Positions 26,876 to 34,887 of a DNA stretch of 64,000 bases are shown here, piece by piece (the stretch's first letter is position 1; every line of letters begins with the position of its first letter). The position numbers and the translations under genes are program-made. The stretch lies in contig NZ_CM001368.1 in NCBI RefSeq assembly GCF_000177215.2, positions 1,054,001 to 1,118,000 on the forward strand, given 5' to 3'. The notes under the pieces are model-generated. The model did no database searches. It was given only the letters and a program-made list of their open reading frames with translations, and was not told the origin of the DNA. The stretch comes from Solidesulfovibrio carbinoliphilus subsp. oakridgensis (GTDB taxonomy: Bacteria; Desulfobacterota; Desulfovibrionia; Desulfovibrionales; Desulfovibrionaceae).

Positions 26876-27691
26876 TTACGCTCCCTGCCGCCGGTGGCGG
26901 CTGCCCGCAACCAGGGACAGGCCGAAGGTGGCGGCGGCCACGGCGATGATGGCCGCGCCCGAGGTCAGGTTGAACCGATAGGCCAGGAGCAGCCCGGCCA
27001 GACAGAAAAAGACGTTTAAAAGCGCGGCCCAGGCCATGGCCCGGCCAAGCGAGGCGGCCCGGCGCACGGCCAGGCTCGGGGCCACGGACAGGAGTGCGAT
27101 GACCAGGATCAGGCCGGCCACCCGGATAAGGAGAACCACCGTGACGGCGGCCAGGGCGGTGAGCAAGTAGTGCAGAAACCGGACAGGGGCCCCACGCACG
27201 GCCGCGAACTCCCGGTCAAAGGCCATGGCCACAAAGCCGTTGTAGTGGCGAAGCGTCACCGCCACCAGCAGCACGGCCAGCCCGGCCAGGGCGTAGAGGT
27301 CGGCGACCGGCACCGTGATGATGCTGCCAAAAAGGTAGCTCATGAGGTCCGGCTTGTAGCCCGGCGACAGGTCGAGCAGGATGATGCCGAAGGCCATGCC
27401 GGCCGCCCACAGGACGCCGATGACCGTGTCCGTGTCCTCGACCCGGCGCAGGGTCACGGCCGCCATGAGAAGGGCCGCGGCCACGGTGAAGGCGACCGTC
27501 ACGGGCAAGACGGGCAGAGCCAGGAAATAGGCCAGCCCCACCCCGCCGTAGGCGGCGTGGGCCGCGCCGCCGGCCAGAAAGACCATGCGGTTGGCCACGA
27601 CCAGCGTTCCCATCACGCCGCAGCAGACGGCGGCCAGAAGCGCGGCAAGCACCGCATGCTGCATGAAAGGCAAGGCCAAATCCTCGATCAT
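26876..27691 (-). CDS. znuB: Zinc/manganese ABC transporter permease ZnuB
   Basis: The 271-residue polytopic membrane protein of the ABC-3 family has about eight hydrophobic helices. GAAHAAYGGVGLAY (about residues 41-54) and the AVLLVAVTLRHYNG region are typical of metal-uptake permeases. It forms the channel with ZnuC as ATPase and ZnuA delivering the ion. Its ATG overlaps the znuC stop by 4 bases and zur follows after 3 bases. Confidence 0.94.
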   Translation of the reverse strand: MIEDLALPFMQHAVLAALLAAVCCGVMGTLVVANRMVFLAGGAAHAAYGGVGLAYFLALPVLPVTVAFTVAAALLMAAVTLRRVEDTDTVIGVLWAAGMAFGIILLDLSPGYKPDLMSYLFGSIITVPVADLYALAGLAVLLVAVTLRHYNGFVAMAFDREFAAVRGAPVRFLHYLLTALAAVTVVLLIRVAGLILVIALLSVAPSLAVRRAASLGRAMAWAALLNVFFCLAGLLLAYRFNLTSGAAIIAVAAATFGLSLVAGSRHRRQGA

Positions 27692-28479
27692 CGGGTCTCC
27701 AACGGCGACAGGCCGGCCAGGTCGGGCGGCATCCGGCGCAAATAGGCGTCCAGCGGACAGGTGTGGCGGTGGACGCCGTAGAGGAGGTCCACCATCTCCT
27801 GGGTCAGTCGCGGCTCCGGCGAATAGGCCAGCCGGCCGTTGACGCAGGCGACCGCCGTCACCCCGGCGGCCAGGATGCTCATGTCGTGGCTGACGACCAG
27901 GGAGGTGACGCCCTGGCCGATGCGGGAAAGGACCTCATACAGGCAAAACTTGCCCTGGGGGTCGATGTTGGCCGTGGGTTCGTCCAGGATCAAAAGCGCC
28001 GGGTCGGAAACCAGGGCCCGGGCGATGAGCGTGCGCTGCTTCTGGCCGCCGGACAATTCGCAAAACCGCCGGCCGGCGAGCGGCAGCATCTCCACCTGGT
28101 CGAGGGCCGCCTCGGCCTGCCGGATCGATTCCCGGGAGTGGCGAAATCCGTGCCGGCCCGGGGCGATAAGGCCCATCAGCGCCACCTCGCGCACCAGGAT
28201 CGGCAGGTCCTTGCGCTCGGCCATCCCTTCCAGCCGCTGGGGCACGTAGCCGATGCGGGAGCTGTTGCGGCCCGGCTCCTCGTCAAAGACCCGGATGGTG
28301 CCCGTGGTTGGACGCAGGATGCCGAGGAGGAGCTTTAGAAACGTGGTCTTGCCCCCGCCGTTGGGGCCGAGCACGGCCAGACGCTGGCCCTCGGCCACGG
28401 CCAGGGAAATGTCCGAAAGGACATCCTGGCCGTTGTAGGCAAACGTCAGGTCGCAGATATCGATCACGGGCGGCGTCAC
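27688..28479 (-). CDS. znuC: Zinc ABC transporter ATP-binding protein ZnuC
   Basis: The 263-residue ATPase has Walker A GPNGGGKTT, signature LSGGQKQR, Walker B LLILDEPTAN and the switch histidine in LVVSHDMS. It powers the metal importer with ZnuB and ZnuA. The C-terminus (HRHTCPLDAYLRR) carries a few His/Cys residues but no obvious metal site. Both ends overlap neighbouring genes by 4 bases. Confidence 0.95.
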   Translation of the reverse strand: MTPPVIDICDLTFAYNGQDVLSDISLAVAEGQRLAVLGPNGGGKTTFLKLLLGILRPTTGTIRVFDEEPGRNSSRIGYVPQRLEGMAERKDLPILVREVALMGLIAPGRHGFRHSRESIRQAEAALDQVEMLPLAGRRFCELSGGQKQRTLIARALVSDPALLILDEPTANIDPQGKFCLYEVLSRIGQGVTSLVVSHDMSILAAGVTAVACVNGRLAYSPEPRLTQEMVDLLYGVHRHTCPLDAYLRRMPPDLAGLSPLETR

Positions 28480-29408
28480 TTGCCCTCCGGCCGGCCGGCC
28501 ATTCCCTCACGCAGGGCCTTGGCCGCGGCGAGCAGGTTGCCCGGCCAGTCCTCGGCCAGGGGATCGAGAGCCGCCACCTTGCCGCCGATGGCCTGGGCAA
28601 TGGTCTCGGCCTGCCGGGCGCTCATCTGGGGCTGCACGAATATCACCTTCACGCCATCCTCTTTCGCTTCCCGGACCAAGGCGGCCAGGGCCTTCGGCCC
28701 GGGCTCGCGGCCGAGCTGTTCGATGGGCTCCTGGACCAGCCCGTAATCCCGGGCGAAATACCCCCATGACGGATGAAACACCATGAATTTGTGCTCTCCC
28801 GCCGGCAGATCGGCGAACATCTTGCGGATATCGGCGTCCAGGGCGTCGCAGGAGGCGGCGAAACGGTCGTAGCCGGCCTTGTAGGCGGTCGCTCCGTCCG
28901 GATCGGCGGCGGCCAGACCGTCGCGCATGGACGCGGCCAGCACCTTGGCCAGCGCGGGCGAGAGCCAGACATGGGGATCGGGTTCGCCGGCCTCGTGATG
29001 GCGCCCTTCCTCGTGGCCCGCCCCGTGGCTGTCGGCTACCCCTGCCTCATGGTCATGGTCATGGGCCATCATGGGGATTTTCTCGATGGCCGCGTCGGTC
29101 TGGACGATGGCCATCTTCGGGTTGGTGGCGGCGAACCGGGGCAGCCAGGCTTTTTCGAAGTCCATGCCCACGCTGAAGTAGACGGACGCCCGGCCGAGAT
29201 CGGCCAGTTGCCTGGGCTTTGGCTCGTAGGTATGGGCGTCGGCCCCGGCCGGGACCATGACCAGCACGTCGGCCCGGTCGCCGGCGACCTGCCGGAGGAT
29301 ATAGGCCTGGGGGGCGATGCTGACCGCGGCCAGGATTTTGGCCTGGGCCGGCCCGGCCAGCCCGAGGACGAGGAGCGTGGCTCCCAGTAGCAATGACATC
29401 CGTTTCAT
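28476..29408 (-). CDS. znuA: Zinc-binding periplasmic protein ZnuA
   Basis: The 310-residue protein starts with a signal peptide (MKRMSLLLGATLLVLGLAG ending PAQA) and belongs to the cluster A-I metal-binding proteins. A histidine-rich loop, roughly residues 114-139 (HDHDHE, HGAGHE and similar), is typical of zinc-specific members and buffers the ion. Conserved ligand segments DAHTYEPKP, DPHVWLSP and VFHPSWGYF follow. I chose the ATG at 29408 for its AAGGAG site and signal peptide. It opens the operon znuA-znuC-znuB-zur, and its promoter holds a palindrome likely bound by Zur. Confidence 0.95.
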   Translation of the reverse strand: MKRMSLLLGATLLVLGLAGPAQAKILAAVSIAPQAYILRQVAGDRADVLVMVPAGADAHTYEPKPRQLADLGRASVYFSVGMDFEKAWLPRFAATNPKMAIVQTDAAIEKIPMMAHDHDHEAGVADSHGAGHEEGRHHEAGEPDPHVWLSPALAKVLAASMRDGLAAADPDGATAYKAGYDRFAASCDALDADIRKMFADLPAGEHKFMVFHPSWGYFARDYGLVQEPIEQLGREPGPKALAALVREAKEDGVKVIFVQPQMSARQAETIAQAIGGKVAALDPLAEDWPGNLLAAAKALREGMAGRPEGK

Positions 29409-29449
29409 GGCTGCTCCTTTTGGCCCGCGTCGGACGCACGGGCGAAGGC

Positions 29450-29478
29450 AATGCAACAGAGTTGCACGGCGAAGTCAA
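29450..29478 (-). promoter_or_regulatory. znuA: Candidate znuA promoter
   Basis: On the minus strand TTGACT (29478-29473) and TGCATT (29455-29450) are 17 bases apart and 42 bases upstream of the znuA ATG. Confidence 0.55.
29452..29466. promoter_or_regulatory. Putative Zur operator in the znuA promoter
   Basis: TGCAAC-AGA-GTTGCA is a perfect 6-3-6 palindrome that spans part of the -10 hexamer and the spacer of the candidate znuA promoter, where a bound repressor would block RNA polymerase. The operon encodes its own Fur-family repressor, so a Zur site is the natural reading. Confidence 0.65.
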
Positions 29479-29657
29479 GTCCCGCCGCGAACCCATGTCC
29501 TGGACCGAAAAAGGCTTGCGGCACGCGGCAATCCCCTCTACCGCTTGGGACCGGGGCACAAAGGCCGGCACCGCCCCTGCGGACGGACCGCCGCCGGCCC
29601 TTTCCCCAAAGCGCCTTCGGGTCCGCTTGCACCCCTGTGGCGACCGCGTTTCCGTCT

Positions 29658-29680
29658 GACGGTCCGACTGTCGGACCGTC
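29658..29680. repeat. Inverted repeat GACGGTCCGA-CTG-TCGGACCGTC
   Basis: A perfect 10-3-10 inverted repeat with no following T-run; its role is unknown. Confidence 0.6.
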
Positions 29681-29773
29681 CACATTCGGCCGCCCCGCTC
29701 CTCCCAACCTGGCCCCTCCTCGGTGACGGGGCCGTCAGGAGACGTCGCGCCATGCCCAGAGCGATTTCCCGTG

Positions 29774-29792
29774 GCTTGACCGCCGGTCAAGC
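29774..29792. repeat. Inverted repeat GCTTGACCG-C-CGGTCAAGC
   Basis: A perfect 9-1-9 inverted repeat about 20-35 bases upstream of the cysteine-cluster frame. It could be an operator or a hairpin; function unknown. Confidence 0.6.
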
Positions 29793-29810
29793 AGCCTGTC
29801 TGCTTGCGTC

Positions 29811-30062
29811 CTGAGTTCGCTCCCCTGCGTCGGGTGCGGCTGGTGCTGCCTGGCCGACCCGTGCGTGGAGTCGCACATTCTTTACGGCTACTTGAAACGC
29901 TGCCCCGACCTCTATTGGCACGGTCCGAGCGGACAATACCGCTGCCGCCTGGCCGAAGATCCGGTCAGGAGCGAACGGATGCGCTTTCTACTGGGTGTGG
30001 GACACGGCTGCTGCGCACCGCTCAATGGGTGGCGGGAGGATGTGAAGGAGCGGGAAGAATGA
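29811..30062 (+). CDS. Cysteine-cluster protein without a canonical start codon
   Basis: The frame encodes a short cysteine-rich protein with CVGCGWCC followed by C four residues later (C-x2-C-x2-CC-x4-C), and then single or paired cysteines in RCPDLY, YRCRL and HGCCAP. This pattern resembles YkgJ-type zinc/iron cluster proteins. The frame is open from 29727, but no ATG, GTG or TTG precedes the first cluster; the first is a GTG at 29865, beyond it. A CTG at 29811 would give a plausible N-terminus. Otherwise a frameshift joins it to the ATG frame at 29752-29814. It may be a gene with a rare start, a damaged copy or a sequence error. Confidence 0.5.
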   Translation: MSSLPCVGCGWCCLADPCVESHILYGYLKRCPDLYWHGPSGQYRCRLAEDPVRSERMRFLLGVGHGCCAPLNGWREDVKEREE

Positions 30063-30075
30063 AAGATGCCTTGGC

Positions 30076-30098
30076 GGCCGGGGGGATCACCCCCGGCC
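30076..30098. repeat. GC-rich palindromic element, copy 1
   Basis: GGCCGGGGG and CCCCCGGCC form a 9-bp stem around a short GATCA-type loop, between two convergent genes. It resembles the elements near 34.9 and 42.4 kb and may act as a bidirectional terminator. Confidence 0.55.
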
Positions 30099-30116
30099 CC
30101 CCTGGATGGGCGGCGG

Positions 30117-31286
30117 CTATTTCTCATGCGACAGGTTGGCGAGAGGGGGCAGGGTAAGAACGGTGGCGTAGGCGTCGAGCACGATCCGGGCCGTCTTTTC
30201 CCATGAAAAAAGTCCGGCCCGGGCCAGGGACCTGGCCCGCAAGGCCTCTCGTAAAGCCGGGTCGGCCGCAACGGCGGCCATGGCCCGGGCCAGGCCGGTC
30301 ACGTCCTGCGGATCGACCAGAATCGCCGCGTCGCCGGCCACTTCCGGCAGGGACGTAGCGTTGGAGCAGACGACCGCCGCCCCAAGGCTCATGGCCTCGA
30401 GTACCGGCAGGCCGAATCCCTCGAAGAGCGACGGATAGAGGAAGGCGAAGCATTCGCCGTAGAGCCAGGCCAGTTCGGCGTCAGTGACGTAGCCCGTGAA
30501 GACGAGATGGTCGGCGATGCCGAGTTCCTTGACCGTCCGGGCCACGTCGTCCATGAGCCAGCCCTTGCCGCCGGCCAGGACCAGCGGCATGTCCCCGCCC
30601 GTGTCCCGCCGCCAGGCGGCATAGGCCGCGAAAAGCCGTTCGTGGTTTTTCCGGGGCTCGATGGTGCCGACGCAGAGCCAAAAATTTCCCGGCGTAACGT
30701 CGGCCAGCCCCTTGGGCCGCTCTCGCGGCGAACCGGACCCGAACCGGCTGGCCAGAGGCGCCACAACCGTCCGGTTTCGCGGGAACTTCGGGAAAACCCT
30801 CAGGAAGTGGTTGAGGGAATAGTCCGAGATGGAAACCACGAAATCGGCCAGGGTCGCGGCCCGAAAGAGGCCGTCGAAGCAGCCGGTGCGGTTGGCCTCG
30901 GTGGTCCAGGCCGGGTTGTCGAGAAACGACAGGTCGTAGAGGGTATAGACCAGTTTTGCCCGGGACAGGCCGGCCGGGCAGAAAAAATTGTTGGCGTGGA
31001 CGATGTCCGGGCTGCCGAGCCGGATTTCGAAGTCCGGCGGCGGCTGGCGGAAAAACCGCTTCTGGGACCAGAAGCGGCAAAAGGTCGGGCCCAGGCGAAA
31101 CCGGCGGCCAGCCGGACGCAGGCAGGCCCGGGGACGCGGCTCCCGGAAAAAATCGCCAAAGGCCGGATAGAGGACGTAGTCGTTTTCCCGATCCACCACC
31201 GCCAGGGCGGCGAGCAGGCCGGCCGCGAAATAGCCGCACCCCGCCTTGCCGGCCCCGGTCTGGGACACGTCGAAGCCGATCCTCAT
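30117..31286 (-). CDS. Glycosyltransferase family 4
   Basis: The 389-residue GT-B enzyme has an N-terminal acceptor half (MRIGFDVSQTGAGKAGCGYF) and a C-terminal nucleotide-sugar half. The latter contains VGTIEPRKNHERLF, FLYPSLFEGFGLPVLEAM and the E-x7-E-like region. It transfers a sugar (often mannose or rhamnose in this family) to a growing glycan on the cytoplasmic face. The start overlaps the stop of the upstream family 2 enzyme by 4 bases, so it is the last gene of the polysaccharide run. Linkage and sugar cannot be read from sequence. Confidence 0.9.
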   Translation of the reverse strand: MRIGFDVSQTGAGKAGCGYFAAGLLAALAVVDRENDYVLYPAFGDFFREPRPRACLRPAGRRFRLGPTFCRFWSQKRFFRQPPPDFEIRLGSPDIVHANNFFCPAGLSRAKLVYTLYDLSFLDNPAWTTEANRTGCFDGLFRAATLADFVVSISDYSLNHFLRVFPKFPRNRTVVAPLASRFGSGSPRERPKGLADVTPGNFWLCVGTIEPRKNHERLFAAYAAWRRDTGGDMPLVLAGGKGWLMDDVARTVKELGIADHLVFTGYVTDAELAWLYGECFAFLYPSLFEGFGLPVLEAMSLGAAVVCSNATSLPEVAGDAAILVDPQDVTGLARAMAAVAADPALREALRARSLARAGLFSWEKTARIVLDAYATVLTLPPLANLSHEK

Positions 31287-32173
31287 GCCGCCCCGCCCGG
31301 CCGGATGAGGCCGCGTGTCAGCCACGAGGCCGTGGTGCGCCAGAGCACCGGGGAAACGTCCCGGTTCCAGCGCCACGAGGCCCGAAGGGCGGCCAGGGCC
31401 ACGGCCGGGGTGAAAAAGGGGCTCGCCTCGCCAAGCTTCCACCGCTCCCGCACCAGGACATGGGCGTAGTTGCACAGCCACCGGTCCGGAGCCCGGCCGA
31501 AGGTGGCCACCATCATGTCGTTTATCTCGGCATGGACCGTGACCTTGGCCCCGGATGTCTTGGTCTCGGGATAAAACCGCGAACCGGCCAGCTTTTGCGG
31601 CAGACAGGCGAAGACCGCCCCGCCCTTGGCCAGGCGCAGCCAGAACTCGTAGTCCAGGGTGTACTGCCAGCGCAGGTCGAGAGCCCCAAGCCGCTCCACC
31701 ACCCGCCGCCGGAAAAAGGCGGCCGGCTGGCAGATGATGCACTGGTCCTTGAGACGCGACAGGCTGAACGGTTCGGCCGGATAGGGTTCGATGACCGCGT
31801 CGTCCACGTCGATGTGGTCGGCCGCGCCGTAGACCACGTCCACCTCGGGCCGATTCGCAAAAACCTCAAGCACCGCTTGAAAGGCGCCCGGATAGTAGAC
31901 GTCGTCGGAATTGATCCAGGCAATGACCTCGCCGGAAGTGGCGGCGATGCCCTTGTTGACCGCGTCGGGCTGGCCCTTGTCCCGCTCGGACCGGAAGCGC
32001 AGCCGGTTGCCGTAGCCTTCAAGCACGGCCACGGTTTCGTCCGTGCTGCCGCCGTCCATGACCACGTATTCCAGGTCGGCGATACCTTGGGACAGGACGC
32101 TTTGGATGGTGCGGCCGATGAACCGTCCCTGGTTGTAGGACGGCGTGACCACGCTGACGCTAGGCATCGCCAT
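31283..32173 (-). CDS. Glycosyltransferase family 2
   Basis: The 296-residue protein is a GT-A enzyme. SVVTPSYNQGRFIGRTI opens the Rossmann fold, VVMDGGSTDET gives the nucleotide-binding aspartate, and WINSDD holds the DxD-like metal site. The C-terminal part continues as in WcaA-like enzymes. It overlaps the upstream gene by 14 bases and the downstream family 4 gene by 4, so the three enzymes are co-translated. GGAGG precedes the ATG at 32173; an internal ATG at 32167 is the alternative. Confidence 0.9.
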   Translation of the reverse strand: MAMPSVSVVTPSYNQGRFIGRTIQSVLSQGIADLEYVVMDGGSTDETVAVLEGYGNRLRFRSERDKGQPDAVNKGIAATSGEVIAWINSDDVYYPGAFQAVLEVFANRPEVDVVYGAADHIDVDDAVIEPYPAEPFSLSRLKDQCIICQPAAFFRRRVVERLGALDLRWQYTLDYEFWLRLAKGGAVFACLPQKLAGSRFYPETKTSGAKVTVHAEINDMMVATFGRAPDRWLCNYAHVLVRERWKLGEASPFFTPAVALAALRASWRWNRDVSPVLWRTTASWLTRGLIRPGGAA

Positions 32174-34739
32174 GGCCGGCCTCCGCGTAGCGCAGGTCCA
32201 CGTCGCGGGCCCCGTCGGTCAGGCGCAGCTCCCGGCACCGCACGGACAGCGTGCGCCGGTCCGCGCCCGGGCCCTGGGCGTCGCCGCGCCGGGCACCGTC
32301 AAAAAAGAATTCCACATACCCGCCGCCCGGCGGCAGATCTGGCGCGAAAGTCGCGGCCTTGCCCCTGGTGAGCGTCACCGGCTTGCCCCAGGGCTTGCCG
32401 CAGACGAACGTCGCCACCGTCACCCTGCCGGCCGGGCCCTCGGCCGGCAGGGCGAATGCGGCCCGCAGCCACTGCCGTTGGGCGGCCGGGCCAAAGGCGG
32501 CGAAAAGCCTGGCCCCGCACCAGCCGTCGGCGTAGAGCCCGCGCACGGCCGTGCTCTGGGACACCGGCCGGGCCAGCACCTCCTCGAAGACGCCAAGGTA
32601 CTTGCGGGCCATGTCCTCAGGCCCGCCAAAGGCGGCCAGCCGCTCCCGGCCCCGGGCCACCAACTCCCCGGCCAGCCCGGGCGTATCCAGCAGCCGGCTG
32701 ACGGCGGCCACGATGTCGTCCGGCCGGCGGGGGTCGAAATAGAGGGCCGCGTCGCCGCCGACCTCGGGCAGGCTGGTGACGTCGGAGCAGACGATCGGCG
32801 TGCCAACGGCCATGGCCTCGACCAGCGGCATGCCGAACCCTTCGAAAAGCGAGGGAAAGACCAGCGCCGTGGCCCCGGTCAGAAGGGCCGCCAGCTCGGC
32901 GTCGGCCACGTAGCCGGCAAAGACCACCCGGCCCTCCAGGCCAAGGCGGGCCACGGCCTCGCCAAGTTCGCGACGAAGGCCGGTGTCCGCCCCGGTCAGG
33001 ACCAGCCGCAACCGCGTGTCCGGACGGTCGGCCGCCAGCATGCCAAAGGCGGTCAAGAGCATGCGGTGGTTTTTGTGGGGCCAGAAATTGGCCGGATAAA
33101 GAAGGTATCCGTCCTCGTCCAGGCCAAGCCGATCCCGCACGGCGGCCACGGCCGCCTCCGACGCCCGCTCCAGGCGGCGCGGCAGGGCGATGTGGATGGT
33201 GGCCGTGCGCCCGGCCGGCACGTTGCCCTGTTCGAGCACGGTCCGCCGGGCGAAGTCCGAGATGCAGACCAGCCGCTCGGAGAGGCTGGCCGCGGTCAGA
33301 AACGTCCGCTCCCGGCCGGCCTCCTCGCCCGGGGAGAAAAACTGCGGATAGTAGGCGTATTGCAGGTCGTAGACGACCGACACGGCCGGCACGTCCGGGT
33401 GGTGGAAATACGGCATGGTAAAGGGGCAGAAAAGCAGATCCACGGGCCGCCCCTTCCAGTGCGACAGCCCCTGCCCGCGCCCGAGGGAGGCGGCCCGGAC
33501 CCGCTCGACATTAGGCGCGTCGAGGTGGGCCAGCTCATCGAAGGCCGCGTCGGACACGAGGCAGACGAACCGCCAGTCCGGCCGCATGGCCCGCAGGGCC
33601 TGGACGAGCAGGATGGTCATGAGCTTGGCCCCGCCGTTGTCGCCGCCCGGCAGGACCGGCGTCAGGTCCACGGCGACCAGGATGTCCGCCCCCGCCTCCC
33701 GGGCCGCGACCGGCTTTCGCCCGCCCCGCTCCCGGAGCACGTATTTGACGAGCTTGTTGTGGAACCAGGCGATGCGGCCGACGCGCAAGAGCACTTTGTT
33801 GACGAACCCCGGCAGCCGGCCCTCGCTCACCCAGCCCGATGCCGTCTCGCGGATCACCCCTTCCAGGCCCCCGGCGTCGGTCGCGGCGGCACCGCAAAGT
33901 TTTTCGGCTTGTCTCTCGGCCGCCTCGGCTCGGTCGGCGAGGTCGAGCAGGGCCAGGGCCAGGCGGCCGTCCGGCGTGCGGGAGAGGGCCTCGGCCACGG
34001 CCTGGCTCCCGTGATCCGGGATGGGCTGCCGGCCGGCCACGAAGAGCATGTCGTAGGGGAAAAGCGGCGTCTCGAACCGGAACCGGTCCATGCCGGCAAA
34101 GGCGAAAAGCTCCCGCACCGCCTGTTCGCTGTAGAGATAGAGATGCTCGGCCGGCAAAAGCATGCGCACGAACGGATCGCCATCCGCCACCAGCCGTTCA
34201 TGGGTCGTGCCGGCCGGAAAACGCGGGGTCTGGACAAAGACCACCCCGCCCGGGGCCAGCAGCCGCATCACCCGGCGAAGGCTCCCGACCGGATCGGGCA
34301 GGTGCTCCAGCACGTCCATGAGGACCACGGCGGCAAGGCTCCCGGGTGTTATGTCCTGCTCTTCCAGCGGCCCGGCCAGGACCTCCAGGCCGAAGGTGCG
34401 GCCGGCAAACCCGGCCAGGGTGGCGTCGAATTCGAGGCCCCGAGCTCCGAACCCGGCCCGCCGCAGGAGGGCCGTGAAACCGCCGTGGGTGCAGCCGAGT
34501 TCCAGCACGTCGCCGGGCGGCAGGCAGGCCCGCAGAAAATACCGCAGCCAGGAGACGCATCGTTCCGACAGGTCGAGCCTCGACCGGATATCGAGGGACG
34601 GCTGGCCGGGGGCGGCCTCCTGGTGGCCATAGCCCCTGGCCGTCTCTTCCCGGGAAACCAGCGTGCCGCAGGCCGGGCACAGCATGTACGCCTCGGAAAA
34701 AGGCTCCAGCCCGCCCGTCCCGCACCAACATTGCCGCAT
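32160..34739 (-). CDS. Methyltransferase-glycosyltransferase fusion
   Basis: The 859-residue protein has three parts. An N-terminal zinc-ribbon-like segment (CWC and CPAC cysteines, residues 4-25) leads into a class I SAM methyltransferase (VLELGCTHGGF, about residue 73; DVLEHLPDP). A linker follows, and then a C-terminal family 4 glycosyltransferase (LYPANFWPHKNHRML and FPSLFEGFGMPLVEAM). Such fusions occur in O-antigen loci, where methylation can cap or mark the chain end. I start at 34739 because AAGGAG precedes it; the longer frame upstream passes through a palindrome. It is the first gene after wzt on this strand. Confidence 0.88.
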   Translation of the reverse strand: MRQCWCGTGGLEPFSEAYMLCPACGTLVSREETARGYGHQEAAPGQPSLDIRSRLDLSERCVSWLRYFLRACLPPGDVLELGCTHGGFTALLRRAGFGARGLEFDATLAGFAGRTFGLEVLAGPLEEQDITPGSLAAVVLMDVLEHLPDPVGSLRRVMRLLAPGGVVFVQTPRFPAGTTHERLVADGDPFVRMLLPAEHLYLYSEQAVRELFAFAGMDRFRFETPLFPYDMLFVAGRQPIPDHGSQAVAEALSRTPDGRLALALLDLADRAEAAERQAEKLCGAAATDAGGLEGVIRETASGWVSEGRLPGFVNKVLLRVGRIAWFHNKLVKYVLRERGGRKPVAAREAGADILVAVDLTPVLPGGDNGGAKLMTILLVQALRAMRPDWRFVCLVSDAAFDELAHLDAPNVERVRAASLGRGQGLSHWKGRPVDLLFCPFTMPYFHHPDVPAVSVVYDLQYAYYPQFFSPGEEAGRERTFLTAASLSERLVCISDFARRTVLEQGNVPAGRTATIHIALPRRLERASEAAVAAVRDRLGLDEDGYLLYPANFWPHKNHRMLLTAFGMLAADRPDTRLRLVLTGADTGLRRELGEAVARLGLEGRVVFAGYVADAELAALLTGATALVFPSLFEGFGMPLVEAMAVGTPIVCSDVTSLPEVGGDAALYFDPRRPDDIVAAVSRLLDTPGLAGELVARGRERLAAFGGPEDMARKYLGVFEEVLARPVSQSTAVRGLYADGWCGARLFAAFGPAAQRQWLRAAFALPAEGPAGRVTVATFVCGKPWGKPVTLTRGKAATFAPDLPPGGGYVEFFFDGARRGDAQGPGADRRTLSVRCRELRLTDGARDVDLRYAEAGHGDA

Positions 34740-34769
34740 GGCGACTCCTTGCGGGGAGGGAACGAGGAA

Positions 34770-34815
34770 CCGGGGGAGGGAACCCCTTTTTGCAAAAAGG
34801 GGTTCCCTCCCCCGG
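34770..34815. repeat. 46-bp perfect palindrome
   Basis: Two 23-base arms (starting CCGGGGGAGGG and ending CCTCCCCCGG) are exactly complementary with no loop, centred at TG/CA. It lies between wzt and the methyltransferase-glycosyltransferase gene. In RNA it would form a stable hairpin that could end or attenuate transcription, or stabilise the mRNA segment. Confidence 0.85.
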
Positions 34816-34887
34816 ACCCCCACCCTCCCCAAAAACGCTTAACGGGGGAATCGGTAAAACGGTCCCGTCATAAAAAATGTGTGTCCG

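Larger units (their letters stand above)
29409..29810. other. 402-bp region upstream of znuA with several inverted repeats
   Basis: The stretch separates znuA from the cysteine-cluster frame. It holds the znuA promoter and operator at its left end. Further right are two unexplained inverted repeats, at 29658-29680 and 29774-29792. No open frame here looks protein-coding. Confidence 0.6.

Noticed and set aside
29409-30116. Possible prophage or insertion scar around the inverted repeats
   Set aside because: No integrase, transposase, direct repeat or tRNA end could be found, so only the repeats themselves are reported.
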